A stretch of DNA of 36,782 nt from Hydrogenophaga intermedia (lineage in GTDB: Bacteria; Pseudomonadota; Gammaproteobacteria; Burkholderiales; Burkholderiaceae_C): contig NZ_CCAE010000044.1 in NCBI RefSeq assembly GCF_000723405.1, forward strand, positions 1 through 36,782, read 5' to 3'. The notes beneath the pieces were generated by a model. It was not told where the DNA came from, searched no databases, and was given only the letters and a program-made list of their open reading frames with translations. The position numbers and the translations under genes were made by a program. Numbering within the stretch: the first letter of the stretch is position 1; every line of letters begins with the position of its first letter. This document shows positions 16,856 to 25,850 of this stretch, piece by piece.

Positions 16856-19522
16856 TCAACGGTGCCACTGCTTCTGGTACGCCCACTGCGCAAAGCGCGC
16901 GTGGGCCTGGGCCTTGTCGATCAGGTCCTCGTTGCCGCTCGCGCTCTCGCGCAATTGCCCGTCGCGGTAGCTCATCAGCCGTGCCGGAACATCCGGCTGC
17001 AGCACCGCGACCTGCGTCTCGCCGCCGGGCGTGTCTTCCAGGTAGGCCTGTGTCTTGTCGAACTGCAGGATCGCGCGGCCTGGGCGCGCGGCTTGCGCCG
17101 GATGGCTCAAGTCGCGACCGATCAGCGGGTGCTCGCCACTCAGGCCCATGAGCGAGATCAGCGTGGGCGCCAGGTCGATCTGGCTGGCCAGGGTGGCGAT
17201 GCGCCCAGGCGTGGTGATCGGTCCGCCCAGGATCAACCCGGGGATGTGGAAGCGTTCGATGGGCACCAGCGAAGGGCCGTACACGCGTGAGTTGTGGTCG
17301 GCAACGATCAGAAAAAGCGTGTTCTCCCAGTAGCGGGAGCGCCGCGCCCGCTCGATGAATCGACCGAGCGCGTGGTCCGCGTATTTCACCGCGTTGTTCA
17401 CCGTGCCACTGGGCTGCTCGTACAGGTCAATGCTGTGCTCGGGAAACTCGAACGGCGCGTGGTTGGACGAGGTGAAGACCAGCGCGAAGAAGGGCTTGTC
17501 GGCGGCCTGTTGTTCGAAGGCCCGGTGCGCGACCTCGAACAGATCGCCATCGGACGCACCCCAGGTGCCGATAAAGGCGTCGGCCGGCATGTCCTTCTGT
17601 TCCACCACGCGGTCGAAGCCATTGCCCATGAAGAAGCTGCGCATGTTGTCGAAGTGGGACTCTCCGCCATAGAAAAAACTCGACTCGTAGCCGTGTGGCT
17701 TGAGGAAACTGGCCAGCGTGAAGAAGTCGCGCTGCGACTTCGCGAGCTTGACCGTGCTGACCGCCGAGGTGGGTGGGAAACCTGCGATCACTGCCTCGAT
17801 GCCGCGCACCGAGCGCGTGCCGGTGGCGTACAGGCGCTCGAACCACAGGCCCTCGCGCGCGAGTCGATCGAGGTTCGGCGTGAGTGGCAGGCCGCCCAGC
17901 GCGCCGACGAACTCGGCTCCCAGGCTTTCCTCCAGCACGATCACGAGATTGAGCGGGCGCGCGCGAGGATGTGCCGTGGCCTGCCAGTGCCGCGTGGGCA
18001 GGTCGTCGCGGGTGAAGGCGCTGGCGGGCAGGCCCGTCTCGCGCCGCACGCGCTCGATCACGTGCGCGCGCGGCAGCTCGGCATAGGTGATGCCTGCCTC
18101 GCTTTTGCGCGACTGATAGATGGCGTACGCCACGGTGTAGAGCGAGTTGAGCGGCAGTTCGTTGACGAGGTGGTCGCTGGTCAGCGCGGCACTGGCCGGG
18201 TTGGCCGCGCGGTGCCCGAGCGCGCCACGCCCCGCGACGGTCAGCGACACCAGCAGCAGCGCCGACAGGGCCAGCGCCTGCCAGGCGGGCGGTGGCGCGG
18301 GCGGTGTTCCCGCGCGGCTCAGGCGCGCACCGGCCCAGGCCACCAGCGGCAACAACAGGGCGGTGGCCAGCAGGTGCGCGGCGTGGTCCTTCAGCAGCGT
18401 GCCGCCCACTTCCTTCGCGTAGCCCAGGTACTCCACGAACAGGTAGTTGGGCCGGGCGTCGTACTGCGCCACGAAAGCCGGGGTGGCCAGTTCCATGAAC
18501 GCCACCAGCAAGAGCGCCAGGCCACCGTAGACGCGCAGGAAACCCACCCAGGCACGCCAGGTGCGCGGATGCAGCGCCATCCACGGCGTGAGCGCGGCCG
18601 GCAGCACCCAGATGAAGCCCAGCAGCACGCCGTCGAAGCGCAGGCCCTGCCACAGCAACGACGCCCATGCCCGTTCATGAGACACGCGGTCAGCCAGCCA
18701 GACCGCCAGGCCCAGGCGCGACAGCCACAACACCGCCAGCGTGCAGGCCATGGGCACCAGCAGCGGGCGCAGCAGGCGCAGGGTCTCGCGCCACCAGCCC
18801 CGCACAAGACTGGCAGCGCGGCCCTCGGACCCGGCCTGCGCGAGCCGCCAGCCCGCCAGCGACACGCTGGCGCAGATCAGCAGCGTCCACAACGAGTGGC
18901 TGGGGTAGTGCGCGCCCCGCAGCGTCTGCACCGCGCCCGCGAGCGCGCCGATGCCCACCGCGGCGGCCAGCCAGCGCAGGCCCACCGCGCGCCGCCGCAT
19001 GACACCGGCTGGTGGCGCCAACCATGGCAGGCAGAGTGCCAGGAAGGCGAAGCCACTGCTGGCGTGGCCGCCCGGAAAGCAGCGCCCCGGCCCGCCATCG
19101 GCCTGGCCCCACGCCCAGTGGGACACCCAACGCGCGGTGCCGCCGAAGGCTTGCAGATCCCAGGGGCAACTGGTGAGGCTGGTGTTCTTGATCACGTTGA
19201 CTGCGAGCAGCGACAGCGCGGCCAGCAGGGCCACGGTGATGCGCTCGCGCCGCGGCAGCGACGCGCGCGGCCACAGCGCCCAGCCGCACAACAGCAGGAA
19301 CGCCAGCGCCATGGCCTGGCGCAGGCCGTCGTGCAGCACGCGCGCCAGCAGCCACTGGTCGCGCAGCGCAAAGCCGTGCCCGGCGCCGATCGCGCGCATC
19401 ACGGTCATGTCCAGCCCGGACAGGTCCCACAGCAGGGTCAGCGCGAGCAGGCCGCACAGCCAGCGTTCGGGGCGCGGGAAGGCGCGGCCCGAGGCCGTCG
19501 GTTCGAGGGACAGGGTCGACAT
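16856..19522 (-). CDS. PAP2 phosphatase fused to LTA-synthase-like phosphotransferase
   Basis: An 888-residue inner-membrane protein with two enzyme modules. Residues about 20-225 form a PAP2 lipid phosphatase with its three motif regions: KNTSLTSCP (112-120, unusual as the usual RP is CP), PGGHASSGF (150-158) and RGAHYPSHS (202-210, the Arg and His of motif 3). Residues about 250-440 are further membrane helices. Residues about 520-850 are an alkaline-phosphatase-superfamily domain of the LTA synthase/sulfatase type with metal and catalytic residues in VIVLEESLGAEF (E532), YATGTRSVRG (T567/T569), SSNHAPFE (H688) and VADHNSRVYG (D742, H743). It probably moves a phospho-headgroup from a lipid to a periplasmic acceptor, with the PAP2 part removing or recycling lipid phosphate. 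It diverges from the response regulator gene. The acceptor is unknown. Confidence 0.85.
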   Translation of the reverse strand: MSTLSLEPTASGRAFPRPERWLCGLLALTLLWDLSGLDMTVMRAIGAGHGFALRDQWLLARVLHDGLRQAMALAFLLLCGWALWPRASLPRRERITVALLAALSLLAVNVIKNTSLTSCPWDLQAFGGTARWVSHWAWGQADGGPGRCFPGGHASSGFAFLALCLPWLAPPAGVMRRRAVGLRWLAAAVGIGALAGAVQTLRGAHYPSHSLWTLLICASVSLAGWRLAQAGSEGRAASLVRGWWRETLRLLRPLLVPMACTLAVLWLSRLGLAVWLADRVSHERAWASLLWQGLRFDGVLLGFIWVLPAALTPWMALHPRTWRAWVGFLRVYGGLALLLVAFMELATPAFVAQYDARPNYLFVEYLGYAKEVGGTLLKDHAAHLLATALLLPLVAWAGARLSRAGTPPAPPPAWQALALSALLLVSLTVAGRGALGHRAANPASAALTSDHLVNELPLNSLYTVAYAIYQSRKSEAGITYAELPRAHVIERVRRETGLPASAFTRDDLPTRHWQATAHPRARPLNLVIVLEESLGAEFVGALGGLPLTPNLDRLAREGLWFERLYATGTRSVRGIEAVIAGFPPTSAVSTVKLAKSQRDFFTLASFLKPHGYESSFFYGGESHFDNMRSFFMGNGFDRVVEQKDMPADAFIGTWGASDGDLFEVAHRAFEQQAADKPFFALVFTSSNHAPFEFPEHSIDLYEQPSGTVNNAVKYADHALGRFIERARRSRYWENTLFLIVADHNSRVYGPSLVPIERFHIPGLILGGPITTPGRIATLASQIDLAPTLISLMGLSGEHPLIGRDLSHPAQAARPGRAILQFDKTQAYLEDTPGGETQVAVLQPDVPARLMSYRDGQLRESASGNEDLIDKAQAHARFAQWAYQKQWHR

Positions 19523-19546
19523 GGCGCGGCACTCTCGGGCGCTGCC

Positions 19547-19563
19547 ATTAATTGGTCCTTAAA
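19547..19563 (-). promoter_or_regulatory. Response-regulator box for the PAP2-LTA fusion gene
   Basis: Read on the minus strand: TTTAAG, five bases, ATTAAT, an 11-bp direct repeat close to the PmrA-type consensus YTTAAK-N5-YTTAAK. It lies 25 nt before the fusion gene start. The second half-site could alternatively be the -10 hexamer. The first half-site is also one arm of the palindrome TTAAACCGTTTAA (19559-19571). Confidence 0.5.
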
Positions 19564-19566
19564 CCG

Positions 19567-19583
19567 TTTAATGCACGGCTAAG
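19567..19583 (+). promoter_or_regulatory. Response-regulator box before the two-component operon
   Basis: TTTAAT (19567-19572), five bases, GCTAAG (19578-19583): an 11-bp direct repeat on the plus strand. A good -10 (GATAAT, 19593-19598) follows 9 bp later, so the box occupies the -35 position, as in PmrA-activated promoters. Suggests autoregulation. Confidence 0.6.
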
Positions 19584-19633
19584 GTCGCGCTCGATAATGG
19601 GCAGCCCCATTCCCAACCTCCGTAGAACCCGAC

Positions 19634-20350
19634 ATGCGCGCACTCGTGGTGGAAGACGATCCCGGCATCGCCAGCGGGCTGGAGCAGGCCTTGCGACGCG
19701 CCGGCTATGCCGTGGACCTGTGCGCCACGCGCGACGCCGCCTGGCTCGCCCTGTCGGTCGAACCCTTCGATGTGCTGCTGCTGGATCTGGGCCTGCCCGA
19801 CGGCGAGGGCCTGGACCTGTTGGCCCGCTTGCGTCAACAGCCCACGCCCACTGCAGGCCGCGAGACGCTGCCCCACAAGGACATGCCGGTGCTCATCATG
19901 ACCGCACGCGATGGCGTCAGCGACCGCATCGGTGGCCTGGATGGCGGCGCGGATGACTACCTCGTCAAACCTTTCGACGCCAACGAGCTGCTGGCGCGCT
20001 TGCGCGCCATGCTGCGCCGCGCGGGTGGTCGCAGCAACCCCCTCATCGAGCACGGCGATCTGGTGATCGATCCCGCGGCCCATACCGTTCTGCGCGCGGG
20101 CCAGCCGGTGGTGCTGGGTGGCAAGGAGTTCGCGCTGCTGCTCACGCTCATGCAGGCGCGCCCGCAGGTGCTGTCCAGGACGCGGCTGGTGTCGGCGCTC
20201 TACGGATTCGGCGAAGAACTGGAGAGCAACGCCATCGAGGTTCACATCCACCACCTGCGTCGCAAGCTCGGTGAGTCGCTGATCAAGACCGTGCGCGGCG
20301 TGGGCTATTTCATCGCGCGCGAGGCGGCGGTGGCGGACAAGCCGCGATGA
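19634..20350 (+). CDS. OmpR-family response regulator (QseB/PmrA type)
   Basis: A 238-aa DNA-binding response regulator. Residues 1-125 are the receiver domain: acidic pocket VVEDD near the start, phosphoacceptor D51 in LLLDLGLPDG, T in MTARD, and the conserved lysine in YLVKPF. Residues about 140-230 are the OmpR/PhoB winged helix (LGGKEFALLLTLMQARPQVLSR, then IEVHIHHLRRKLG and VRGVGYF). The 20-residue insert in the receiver (QQPTPTAGRETLPHKD) is longer than in QseB/PmrA. It overlaps the histidine kinase gene by ATGA. A 111-bp divergent region with two 11-bp-pitch boxes separates it from the PAP2-LTA fusion, and an EptA-like gene follows the kinase, so lipid A or envelope phosphate modification is the likely output. 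Confidence 0.93.
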   Translation: MRALVVEDDPGIASGLEQALRRAGYAVDLCATRDAAWLALSVEPFDVLLLDLGLPDGEGLDLLARLRQQPTPTAGRETLPHKDMPVLIMTARDGVSDRIGGLDGGADDYLVKPFDANELLARLRAMLRRAGGRSNPLIEHGDLVIDPAAHTVLRAGQPVVLGGKEFALLLTLMQARPQVLSRTRLVSALYGFGEELESNAIEVHIHHLRRKLGESLIKTVRGVGYFIAREAAVADKPR

Positions 20351-21678
20351 CGAGCCTTCCTCGGCCGAGATTGCTGCGCCACTACCTGCTGCGCTGGACC
20401 CTGGGCGTGGTGCTGGTGATCTGGCTGGCCGTGGTGGCGCAGGCCTGGTCAACCGCCTTCCGCGAGGCGCGCAAGTTTTCCGATGGCCAGATGGTGGCCG
20501 TGGCGCGTCTGTGGCTGGCCGCCGCGCCCACGGGCGCCGTGCGCCCTCTGCCGCAGGAGGGAGCCGAACTCGCGCACGAGTTCCTGCAGGACGTGGCCGT
20601 GCTGGCCTGGGAAGGCGAGCGCCTCGTCTCGGACACGCATGGGCTGGCGCCCGGCCTGGACGCCAGTGCCCTGCCGGTGGCGGGCTTCTCCACGGTCGAG
20701 GTGCGTGCGCCCGGCCTGCTGCCGTTGTGGCGGACGTTCTCGGTCGAGACCGGCGAGGGCGCCGTGCGCCGCCGCGTGGTGGTGCTGATGGACATGGCCC
20801 AGCGCCACGAACTCGGCAAGGACATTGCCGAGCACGTGGCGCAGCCCGCGCTGTTGTTGTTGCCCCTGGTGCTGCTGCTGCTGTGGTGGACCGTGCGCCG
20901 TGGGCTGCGGCCGCTCGACAGGCTGTCGAGCGAAGTGGCGGCACTCGACGGCTTTGCCGGCCAGCGACTGGACACGGCGCACCGCTTCAGCGAGTTCGCG
21001 AGCACGGTGACGGCCATCAACACGCTGGTGGACACCCTGCAGGCGCGCGCCCAGCGCGAGCGCGAGTTCGCCTCCGACGTGGCGCACGAGCTGCGCACCC
21101 CGCTGTCCGCGCTGGCGCTGCAGGCGCGCGCGGCGCAGCACGACCCCTCGCCCGAGCGGCTCGCGCAGTTGGAGCGGGAGTCCTTGCGCGCCGGGCGCAT
21201 CCTGCACCAGTTGCTCGACCTGGCGCGCGCCCAGCGCAAGCACGCCGGCGAGGACGACGATCCGGTCGCCCTGGGCGAACTGGCGGCCCGGCTCGTGGCC
21301 GCGCACGCGCCAGCGGCGCACGAGAGCGGGCACGAGATCTCGCTGTCGCAGCCCGACGAGCCGGTGCGGGTGAAGGCACAACCCATGCTGCTGGAACTGG
21401 CCCTGCGCAACCTGATCGAGAACGCGCTGCGCCACACGCCGCCGGGCACGCAGGTGTTGGTGACCGTGTGGCGCGACGCGGAATCGGTGGGCGTCTCGGT
21501 CAGCGACGACGGCGGCGGTCCGGGCAGCGCGGTGGCGCGCCCCGCCGAATCGGGTGGCCTGGGGCTGGGCCTGCGCCTGGTCCAGCGCATCGCCGAGCAA
21601 CTCGGCGCGCGGCTCGAGACCGGCCCCGGCGAGGCGCCCATGACCACGCGCTTCGCGCTGCGCTGGACCAGCGCCTAA
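20347..21678 (+). CDS. Sensor histidine kinase (QseC/PmrB type)
   Basis: A 443-aa inner-membrane sensor kinase. It has helix 1 at about residues 15-35, a periplasmic sensor of about 125 residues, helix 2 at about 168-182 (LLLLPLVLLLLWW), a HAMP-like linker (RRGLRPLDRLSSEVAALD), the H-box DVAHELRTPLSAL with H247, an N-box NLIENALRHTPPG (N359), and glycine boxes DDGGGPG and GGLGLGLRLVQR. The DVAHELRTPLSAL box and the RRGLRPL linker match QseC-type kinases. The 4-nt overlap with the regulator gene shows they form one system. The periplasmic part has few acidic clusters, so I cannot tell whether it senses metals, peptides or something else. The EptA-like gene begins 66 nt downstream, with its own regulator box overlapping this gene's stop. 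Confidence 0.93.
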   Translation: MTSLPRPRLLRHYLLRWTLGVVLVIWLAVVAQAWSTAFREARKFSDGQMVAVARLWLAAAPTGAVRPLPQEGAELAHEFLQDVAVLAWEGERLVSDTHGLAPGLDASALPVAGFSTVEVRAPGLLPLWRTFSVETGEGAVRRRVVVLMDMAQRHELGKDIAEHVAQPALLLLPLVLLLLWWTVRRGLRPLDRLSSEVAALDGFAGQRLDTAHRFSEFASTVTAINTLVDTLQARAQREREFASDVAHELRTPLSALALQARAAQHDPSPERLAQLERESLRAGRILHQLLDLARAQRKHAGEDDDPVALGELAARLVAAHAPAAHESGHEISLSQPDEPVRVKAQPMLLELALRNLIENALRHTPPGTQVLVTVWRDAESVGVSVSDDGGGPGSAVARPAESGGLGLGLRLVQRIAEQLGARLETGPGEAPMTTRFALRWTSA

Positions 21679-21690
21679 GGTTCACCTAAT
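21674..21690 (+). promoter_or_regulatory. Response-regulator box before the EptA-like gene
   Basis: CCTAAG (21674-21679), five bases, CCTAAT (21685-21690): an exact 11-bp direct repeat that overlaps the kinase stop codon (TAA 21676-21678). Same half-site family as at 19567 and 31930. The -10 downstream is not obvious. Confidence 0.55.
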
Positions 21691-21744
21691 CAGGGGCGCA
21701 CACGCTCCCGGGGACCGCGAGAAGCGGTTTCCCGAGAGCCGTGC

Positions 21745-23451
21745 ATGCAGACCCCGTTCCCCTTCTCCTTCCCGCGTTTCCTGCCATCGGCGACGGCCGC
21801 GCCGCTGAACCGCGTTCCGCGCGCCGCCGTCGCCGTGTGGGGACTGGCCCTCTGGCTGGCCCTGGTGGGCAACCTGCCGCTGTGGCAGCGCATCGACGGC
21901 ATGAGTGGTCCGCTGGCTCACCGCGTCGCGCTCATTGCCGGGCTGGGCTCGCTGCTCACCGGAGCCATCGCCGCGCTGCTGTGGCTGCTGGCCTGGCCGC
22001 GGGTGTTCCGCCCGGTGGCCAGCGGCTTGCTGCTGGTGGCCGGGGCGAATTCGTACTTCATGTGGCGCTACGGCGTGGTGATGGACCCGAGCATGCTGGC
22101 CAGTACGCTGCACACCGACACCCGCGAAGTGCGCGACCTGCTGTCGTGGTCGCTGCTGTCGGTGCTGCTGTTCGTGGCGGGCCCACCGCTGTGGGCGCTG
22201 TGGCGGCAGCCGCTGGTGCTGCGCGGCGGTTGGCACCGCGCGGGGCGCAACGCGGCGGGCGCGCTGGCCGCCTTTGCGCTGCTGATACTCGCGGTCCTCA
22301 TCAACTTCCAGGGCCTCGCCTCGCTGATGCGCAACCACAAGGACCTGCGTTACATGGCCAACCCGCTCAACAGCGTCTACGCCGCCGTGCGCGTGGCGGC
22401 AGACCGCCTGCCGCACCAGGTGCGCCCCCTGCTGCCCGTGGGCGAGGACGCCGCGCTGGGCGCCAGCTACGCCCGCCAGGCGCGCCCGCCCCTGCTGCTG
22501 CTGGTGATCGGCGAGACGGCGCGCGCGCAGAACTTCGGGCTCGACGGCTACCCCCGCGACACCACGCCCGCGTTGGCGCGCTGGCAATCGCGCGGCGAAC
22601 TGGTCAACTTCAGCCAGGTGCGCTCCTGTGGCACCAACACCCTGGTCTCCGTGCCTTGCCTGTTCTCGCCGCTCACGCGCGCGCAGGGCGGCGACCAGCC
22701 ACCCGACCGCGAGAACCTGCTCGACGTGCTGCAGCGCGCCGGTCTGGCCGTGCTGTGGCTCGACAACCAGGCCGGCTGCAAGGGCGTGTGCGAGCGCGTG
22801 CCCCACGCGTACACGAACGACCACCCGGTGCCCCTCCTGTGCCCCGGCGGCGAATGCCTCGACGAAGCCATGCTCGATGGCCTGGACGCTCGCCTGGAAG
22901 CGCTGGACCCCGTGCGCCGCGCGCGCGGCGTGGTGCTGGTGATGCACCAGATGGGCAGCCACGGCCCCGCCTACGCCAGCCGCTCGCCCGAAGGCGCCAA
23001 GCCCTTCCTGCCCGAGTGCCGCAGCAACGCGCTGCCCGAGTGCTCGCGCGAGGAACTGGTCAATGCCTATGACAACTCCATCGCCTACACCGACCGCTTC
23101 CTCGATCAGTCCCTGCGCTGGCTGCGCACGCGCGCCGAGCAAGGCCGCAACGACACCGGCCTGGTCTACGTCTCCGACCACGGCGAGTCGCTCGGCGAGA
23201 ACGGCCTCTACCTGCATGGCCTGCCCTACGCCTTGGCGCCCGATCAGCAGACGCACGTGCCCATGGTGGCCTGGTTCTCGACAGGCCTGCGCGAACGCGC
23301 GGGCCTGTCGATGGACTGCCTGCGCACGCGCTCGGCCGAGCCGCTGTCGCACGACCACTTCTTCCACACCGTGCTGGGGCTGATGGACGTGAAGACCCGC
23401 GCCCGTCAGCCGGCGCTGGACGCGCTCGCGCCCTGCGCCGCCGCCGGGTGA
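21745..23451 (+). CDS. eptA: EptA-like lipid A phosphoethanolamine transferase
   Basis: A 568-aa inner-membrane enzyme that transfers phosphoethanolamine from phosphatidylethanolamine to lipid A, lowering surface charge and polymyxin binding. Five membrane helices fill residues about 28-190. The periplasmic catalytic domain has zinc ligand E256 in [20 protein letters not shown], the nucleophile T299 in [12 protein letters not shown], with C295 and C305 placed as the first disulfide of EptA/MCR enzymes, and [17 protein letters not shown] (Asp/His ligands). Further cysteine pairs ([22 protein letters not shown]) fit the family disulfides. It follows the two-component genes by 66 nt and has its own box, so its expression probably depends on that system. 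EptA fits well by motif; the exact acceptor (lipid A or another glycan) is inferred. Confidence 0.9.
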   Translation: MQTPFPFSFPRFLPSATAAPLNRVPRAAVAVWGLALWLALVGNLPLWQRIDGMSGPLAHRVALIAGLGSLLTGAIAALLWLLAWPRVFRPVASGLLLVAGANSYFMWRYGVVMDPSMLASTLHTDTREVRDLLSWSLLSVLLFVAGPPLWALWRQPLVLRGGWHRAGRNAAGALAAFALLILAVLINFQGLASLMRNHKDLRYMANPLNSVYAAVRVAADRLPHQVRPLLPVGEDAALGASYARQARPPLLLLVIGETARAQNFGLDGYPRDTTPALARWQSRGELVNFSQVRSCGTNTLVSVPCLFSPLTRAQGGDQPPDRENLLDVLQRAGLAVLWLDNQAGCKGVCERVPHAYTNDHPVPLLCPGGECLDEAMLDGLDARLEALDPVRRARGVVLVMHQMGSHGPAYASRSPEGAKPFLPECRSNALPECSREELVNAYDNSIAYTDRFLDQSLRWLRTRAEQGRNDTGLVYVSDHGESLGENGLYLHGLPYALAPDQQTHVPMVAWFSTGLRERAGLSMDCLRTRSAEPLSHDHFFHTVLGLMDVKTRARQPALDALAPCAAAG

Positions 23452-23508
23452 CATCCGTCGAGCGCGCTTTCCTACAATCCCGGGGTTTGTCCACAGAACC
23501 CGGGATTG
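23448..23508 (+). promoter_or_regulatory. pgk promoter with overlapping inverted repeat
   Basis: GTGACA (23448-23453) and TACAAT (23473-23478) form a plausible -35/-10 pair, with a long 19-bp spacer. A 12-bp inverted repeat with one bulged G (CAATCCCGGGGTT at 23475-23487 and AACCCGGGATTG at 23497-23508) covers the -10 end and start site. It could be an operator or a 5' leader hairpin. The -35 overlaps the eptA stop codon. Confidence 0.5.
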
Positions 23509-23513
23509 CCGAC

Positions 23514-24713
23514 ATGACCGCCTTCATCCGCTTCGCCGACCTTTGCGCCCAGGGCCGCGTCAAGGGCCAGCGCGTCTTCATCCGCGCCGACCTCAACGTG
23601 CCGCAGGATGAGCAGGGCCGCATCACCGAAGACACGCGCGTGCGCGCCAGCGTGCCCGCCATCCGCCTCGCGCTCGACGCGGGCGCGGCGGTGATGGTCA
23701 CTTCGCACCTGGGCCGCCCCACCGAGGGCCAGTTCAAGCCCGAGGACTCGCTGCAGCCCGTGGCCGTGCGCCTGGCCGAACTCCTGGGCCAGCCCGTGCG
23801 CCTGATCACCGACTGGGTCGATGGCGATTTCTCGGTGTCGCCCGGCGAGGTGGTGCTGCTGGAGAACTGCCGCCTCAATGTCGGCGAGAAGAAGAACAAC
23901 CCCGAACTCGCGAAGAAGCTCGGCGCCCTGTGCGACATCTTCGTGCACGACGCCTTCGGCACCGCGCACCGCGCCGAGGGCACCACCTACGGCATCGCCG
24001 AGACCGCGCCCGTGGCCTGCGCCGGCCCGTTGCTGGCGGCCGAGATGGACGCCATCGCCAAGGCCCTGGCGAACCCCAAGCGCCCGCTGGTGGCCATCGT
24101 GGCCGGCAGCAAGGTCAGCACCAAGCTCACCATCCTGCAGAGCCTGGCCAGCAAGGTCGATCAGCTCATCGTGGGTGGCGGCATCGCCAACACCTTCATG
24201 CTGGCCGCCGGCCTGCCGATCGGCAAGAGCCTGGCCGAGCCCGACCTGCTGGGCGACGCCAAGGCCGTCATCGAGGCCATGAAGGCGCGCGGCGCTGGCG
24301 TGCCTATTCCCACCGACGTGGTGGTGGCCAAGCGCTTCGCTGCTGACGCCGACGCCACGGTGAAGAAGGCCAGCGACGTGGCCGAGGACGACCTGATCCT
24401 CGACATCGGCCCCGAGACCGCCGCGACGCTGGCCGCGCAGCTCAAGCAGGCCGGCACCATCGTGTGGAACGGGCCCGTGGGCGTGTTCGAGTTCGCGGCC
24501 TTCGAAGGCGGCACCAGGGCCATCGCGCAGGCCATCGCCGACAGCGCGGGCTTTTCCATCGCGGGCGGTGGCGACACGCTCGCGGCCATCGCCAAGTACG
24601 GCATCGAGAAGGACGTGGGCTACATCTCCACCGGTGGTGGGGCGTTTCTCGAAGTGCTGGAAGGCAAGACGCTGCCCGCTTTCGAGGTGCTGGCCCGCAG
24701 GGCTCAGGCCTGA
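23514..24713 (+). CDS. pgk: Phosphoglycerate kinase
   Basis: A 399-aa cytoplasmic glycolytic/gluconeogenic enzyme that interconverts 1,3-bisphosphoglycerate plus ADP with 3-phosphoglycerate plus ATP. The N-terminal substrate domain has [13 protein letters not shown] (about residues 20-32), TSHLGRPTE (about 62-70), and [18 protein letters not shown] (about 119-136). The C-terminal nucleotide domain has [17 protein letters not shown] and [11 protein letters not shown], and closes with [13 protein letters not shown]. It has the usual length (about 400) and no missing motif. I chose the ATG at 23514, giving [10 protein letters not shown], because the longer frame reaches into the promoter and the upstream gene's stop. 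Its last 10 nt overlap the 3' end of the convergent YbaN-like gene. Confidence 0.97.
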   Translation: MTAFIRFADLCAQGRVKGQRVFIRADLNVPQDEQGRITEDTRVRASVPAIRLALDAGAAVMVTSHLGRPTEGQFKPEDSLQPVAVRLAELLGQPVRLITDWVDGDFSVSPGEVVLLENCRLNVGEKKNNPELAKKLGALCDIFVHDAFGTAHRAEGTTYGIAETAPVACAGPLLAAEMDAIAKALANPKRPLVAIVAGSKVSTKLTILQSLASKVDQLIVGGGIANTFMLAAGLPIGKSLAEPDLLGDAKAVIEAMKARGAGVPIPTDVVVAKRFAADADATVKKASDVAEDDLILDIGPETAATLAAQLKQAGTIVWNGPVGVFEFAAFEGGTRAIAQAIADSAGFSIAGGGDTLAAIAKYGIEKDVGYISTGGGAFLEVLEGKTLPAFEVLARRAQA

Positions 24714-25105
24714 GGGTCCGGGCGCGTGGGAATGCGCGCCACGACCCACACGCCGATCACCGCCGCCACCAGCACCACGCCCAGCAGCACGGGCCGATCG
24801 CGCAGACCCCAGGCTGATAGCGACACCATCACCAGCATGGTGACCTGAGCGAAGCGCTTCGTGCGCTTGCGCAAGCTGCGGTGCTCTTCCCAATCGCGCA
24901 CCATCGGGCCGAAGAAGCGGTGCCCGCGCAACCAGCCGTGCAAGCGCGGCGAGGCTTTGGCGTAGCAGGCCGCCGCCAGCAGCACGAAGGGCGTGGTGGG
25001 CAGGCCTGGCAGCACCACACCCAGGATGCCCAGGCCCAGCGACACGGTGCCGGCCAGCCAGAGCAGCCAGCGCACAGCGCGCGGGGTTTCTTCAGGAGAG
25101 GGCAT
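24704..25105 (-). CDS. YbaN-like inner-membrane protein (DUF454)
   Basis: A 133-aa membrane protein of the DUF454/YbaN family, function unknown. It has three helices: about residues 11-48 ([35 protein letters not shown], probably two), and two near the C-terminus ([31 protein letters not shown]). The family signature [12 protein letters not shown] is present, followed by the cytoplasmic loop [21 protein letters not shown], also conserved. The start ATG has no ribosome binding site; a -10-like TATCAT lies 8 nt upstream on the minus strand, suggesting a leaderless message. The gene overlaps the pgk 3' end by 10 nt, tail to tail. Confidence 0.88.
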   Translation of the reverse strand: MPSPEETPRAVRWLLWLAGTVSLGLGILGVVLPGLPTTPFVLLAAACYAKASPRLHGWLRGHRFFGPMVRDWEEHRSLRKRTKRFAQVTMLVMVSLSAWGLRDRPVLLGVVLVAAVIGVWVVARIPTRPDPQA

Positions 25106-25134
25106 GCGCCGGCATGATAGCCAGCGCCGGCGGA

Positions 25135-25836
25135 TCAGGCGGCGGCGCCGATCGTGAGCGACACGCTGCCCACGCCTTCCACCCGGCCTTCGAGTTGGTC
25201 CCCGCTGACCACCGCGCCAACGCCCTCGGGCGTGCCGGTGTAAATCAGATCACCCGCCTGCAGGTGGTAGAAGCGCGAGAGGTCTTCAATGATCTCGCGG
25301 ATGTTCCAGATCAGCTTGTCCACGTCGGACTTCTGCTTCGTTGCGCCATTCACCGTGAGCTCCACCGCGCCGCGCTCGATCACCGTGAACGGCATCGGCA
25401 CGATCTCGCTGCACACCGAGCCCTGCTCGATGTCCTTGCCCAGGTCCCAGGGGCGGCCCTTGTCGCGTGCCACCAGTTGCAGGTCGCGCCGCGTCATGTC
25501 CAGGCCGGCGGCGTAGCCGTAGATGAGCTCATGCGCATCGGCCGCGGCCACGCGAAAGCCCGCGCGGCCAATCGCCACCACCAGCTCCATCTCGAAGTGG
25601 TAGTTGTTCGTCTCGCTGGGGTAGGGCACGGTGCTGCCCGAAGGCGTGAGCGTGCCGATCGACTTGGTGAAGTAGAACGGCCGCTCGACCGACTTGTCCA
25701 CGGGTTTGCCCATCTCCACCGCGTGCGCGTGGTAGTTGCGGCCCACGAAGAACAGGCGGTTGACGGGGAAGAGCTCGCTCTTGCCCTGAATGGGCAGGGC
25801 TGCGACGGCGGGCGGGTTGAAAAGGTACTGCGGCAT
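25135..25836 (-). CDS. nagK: Fumarylacetoacetate hydrolase-family protein, probable fumarylpyruvate hydrolase
   Basis: A 233-aa cytoplasmic FAH-fold enzyme, starting MPQYLFNPPAVAALP. Metal-binding acidic residues occur in NNYHFEMELVVAIG (E82, E84) and GLDMTRRDLQ; the end has IYTGTPEGVGAV, another family signature. The length (about 230) fits small fumarylpyruvate/acylpyruvate hydrolases rather than the 420-aa tyrosine-pathway enzyme. It lies 14 nt downstream of the gentisate 1,2-dioxygenase gene, so the likely substrate is the ring-cleavage product: maleylpyruvate directly, or fumarylpyruvate after isomerisation. No maleylpyruvate isomerase is seen in the window. The gene name follows the nag gentisate cluster of Ralstonia and is a context-based guess; the fold assignment is firm. 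Confidence 0.82.
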   Translation of the reverse strand: MPQYLFNPPAVAALPIQGKSELFPVNRLFFVGRNYHAHAVEMGKPVDKSVERPFYFTKSIGTLTPSGSTVPYPSETNNYHFEMELVVAIGRAGFRVAAADAHELIYGYAAGLDMTRRDLQLVARDKGRPWDLGKDIEQGSVCSEIVPMPFTVIERGAVELTVNGATKQKSDVDKLIWNIREIIEDLSRFYHLQAGDLIYTGTPEGVGAVVSGDQLEGRVEGVGSVSLTIGAAA

Positions 25837-25850
25837 GGTCGGTCCGGGGC

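Noticed and set aside
17294..19582. A 762-codon plus-strand frame opposite the PAP2-LTA fusion
   Set aside because: Gln/Arg/Gly-rich with no motif; the opposite strand holds intact catalytic motifs.
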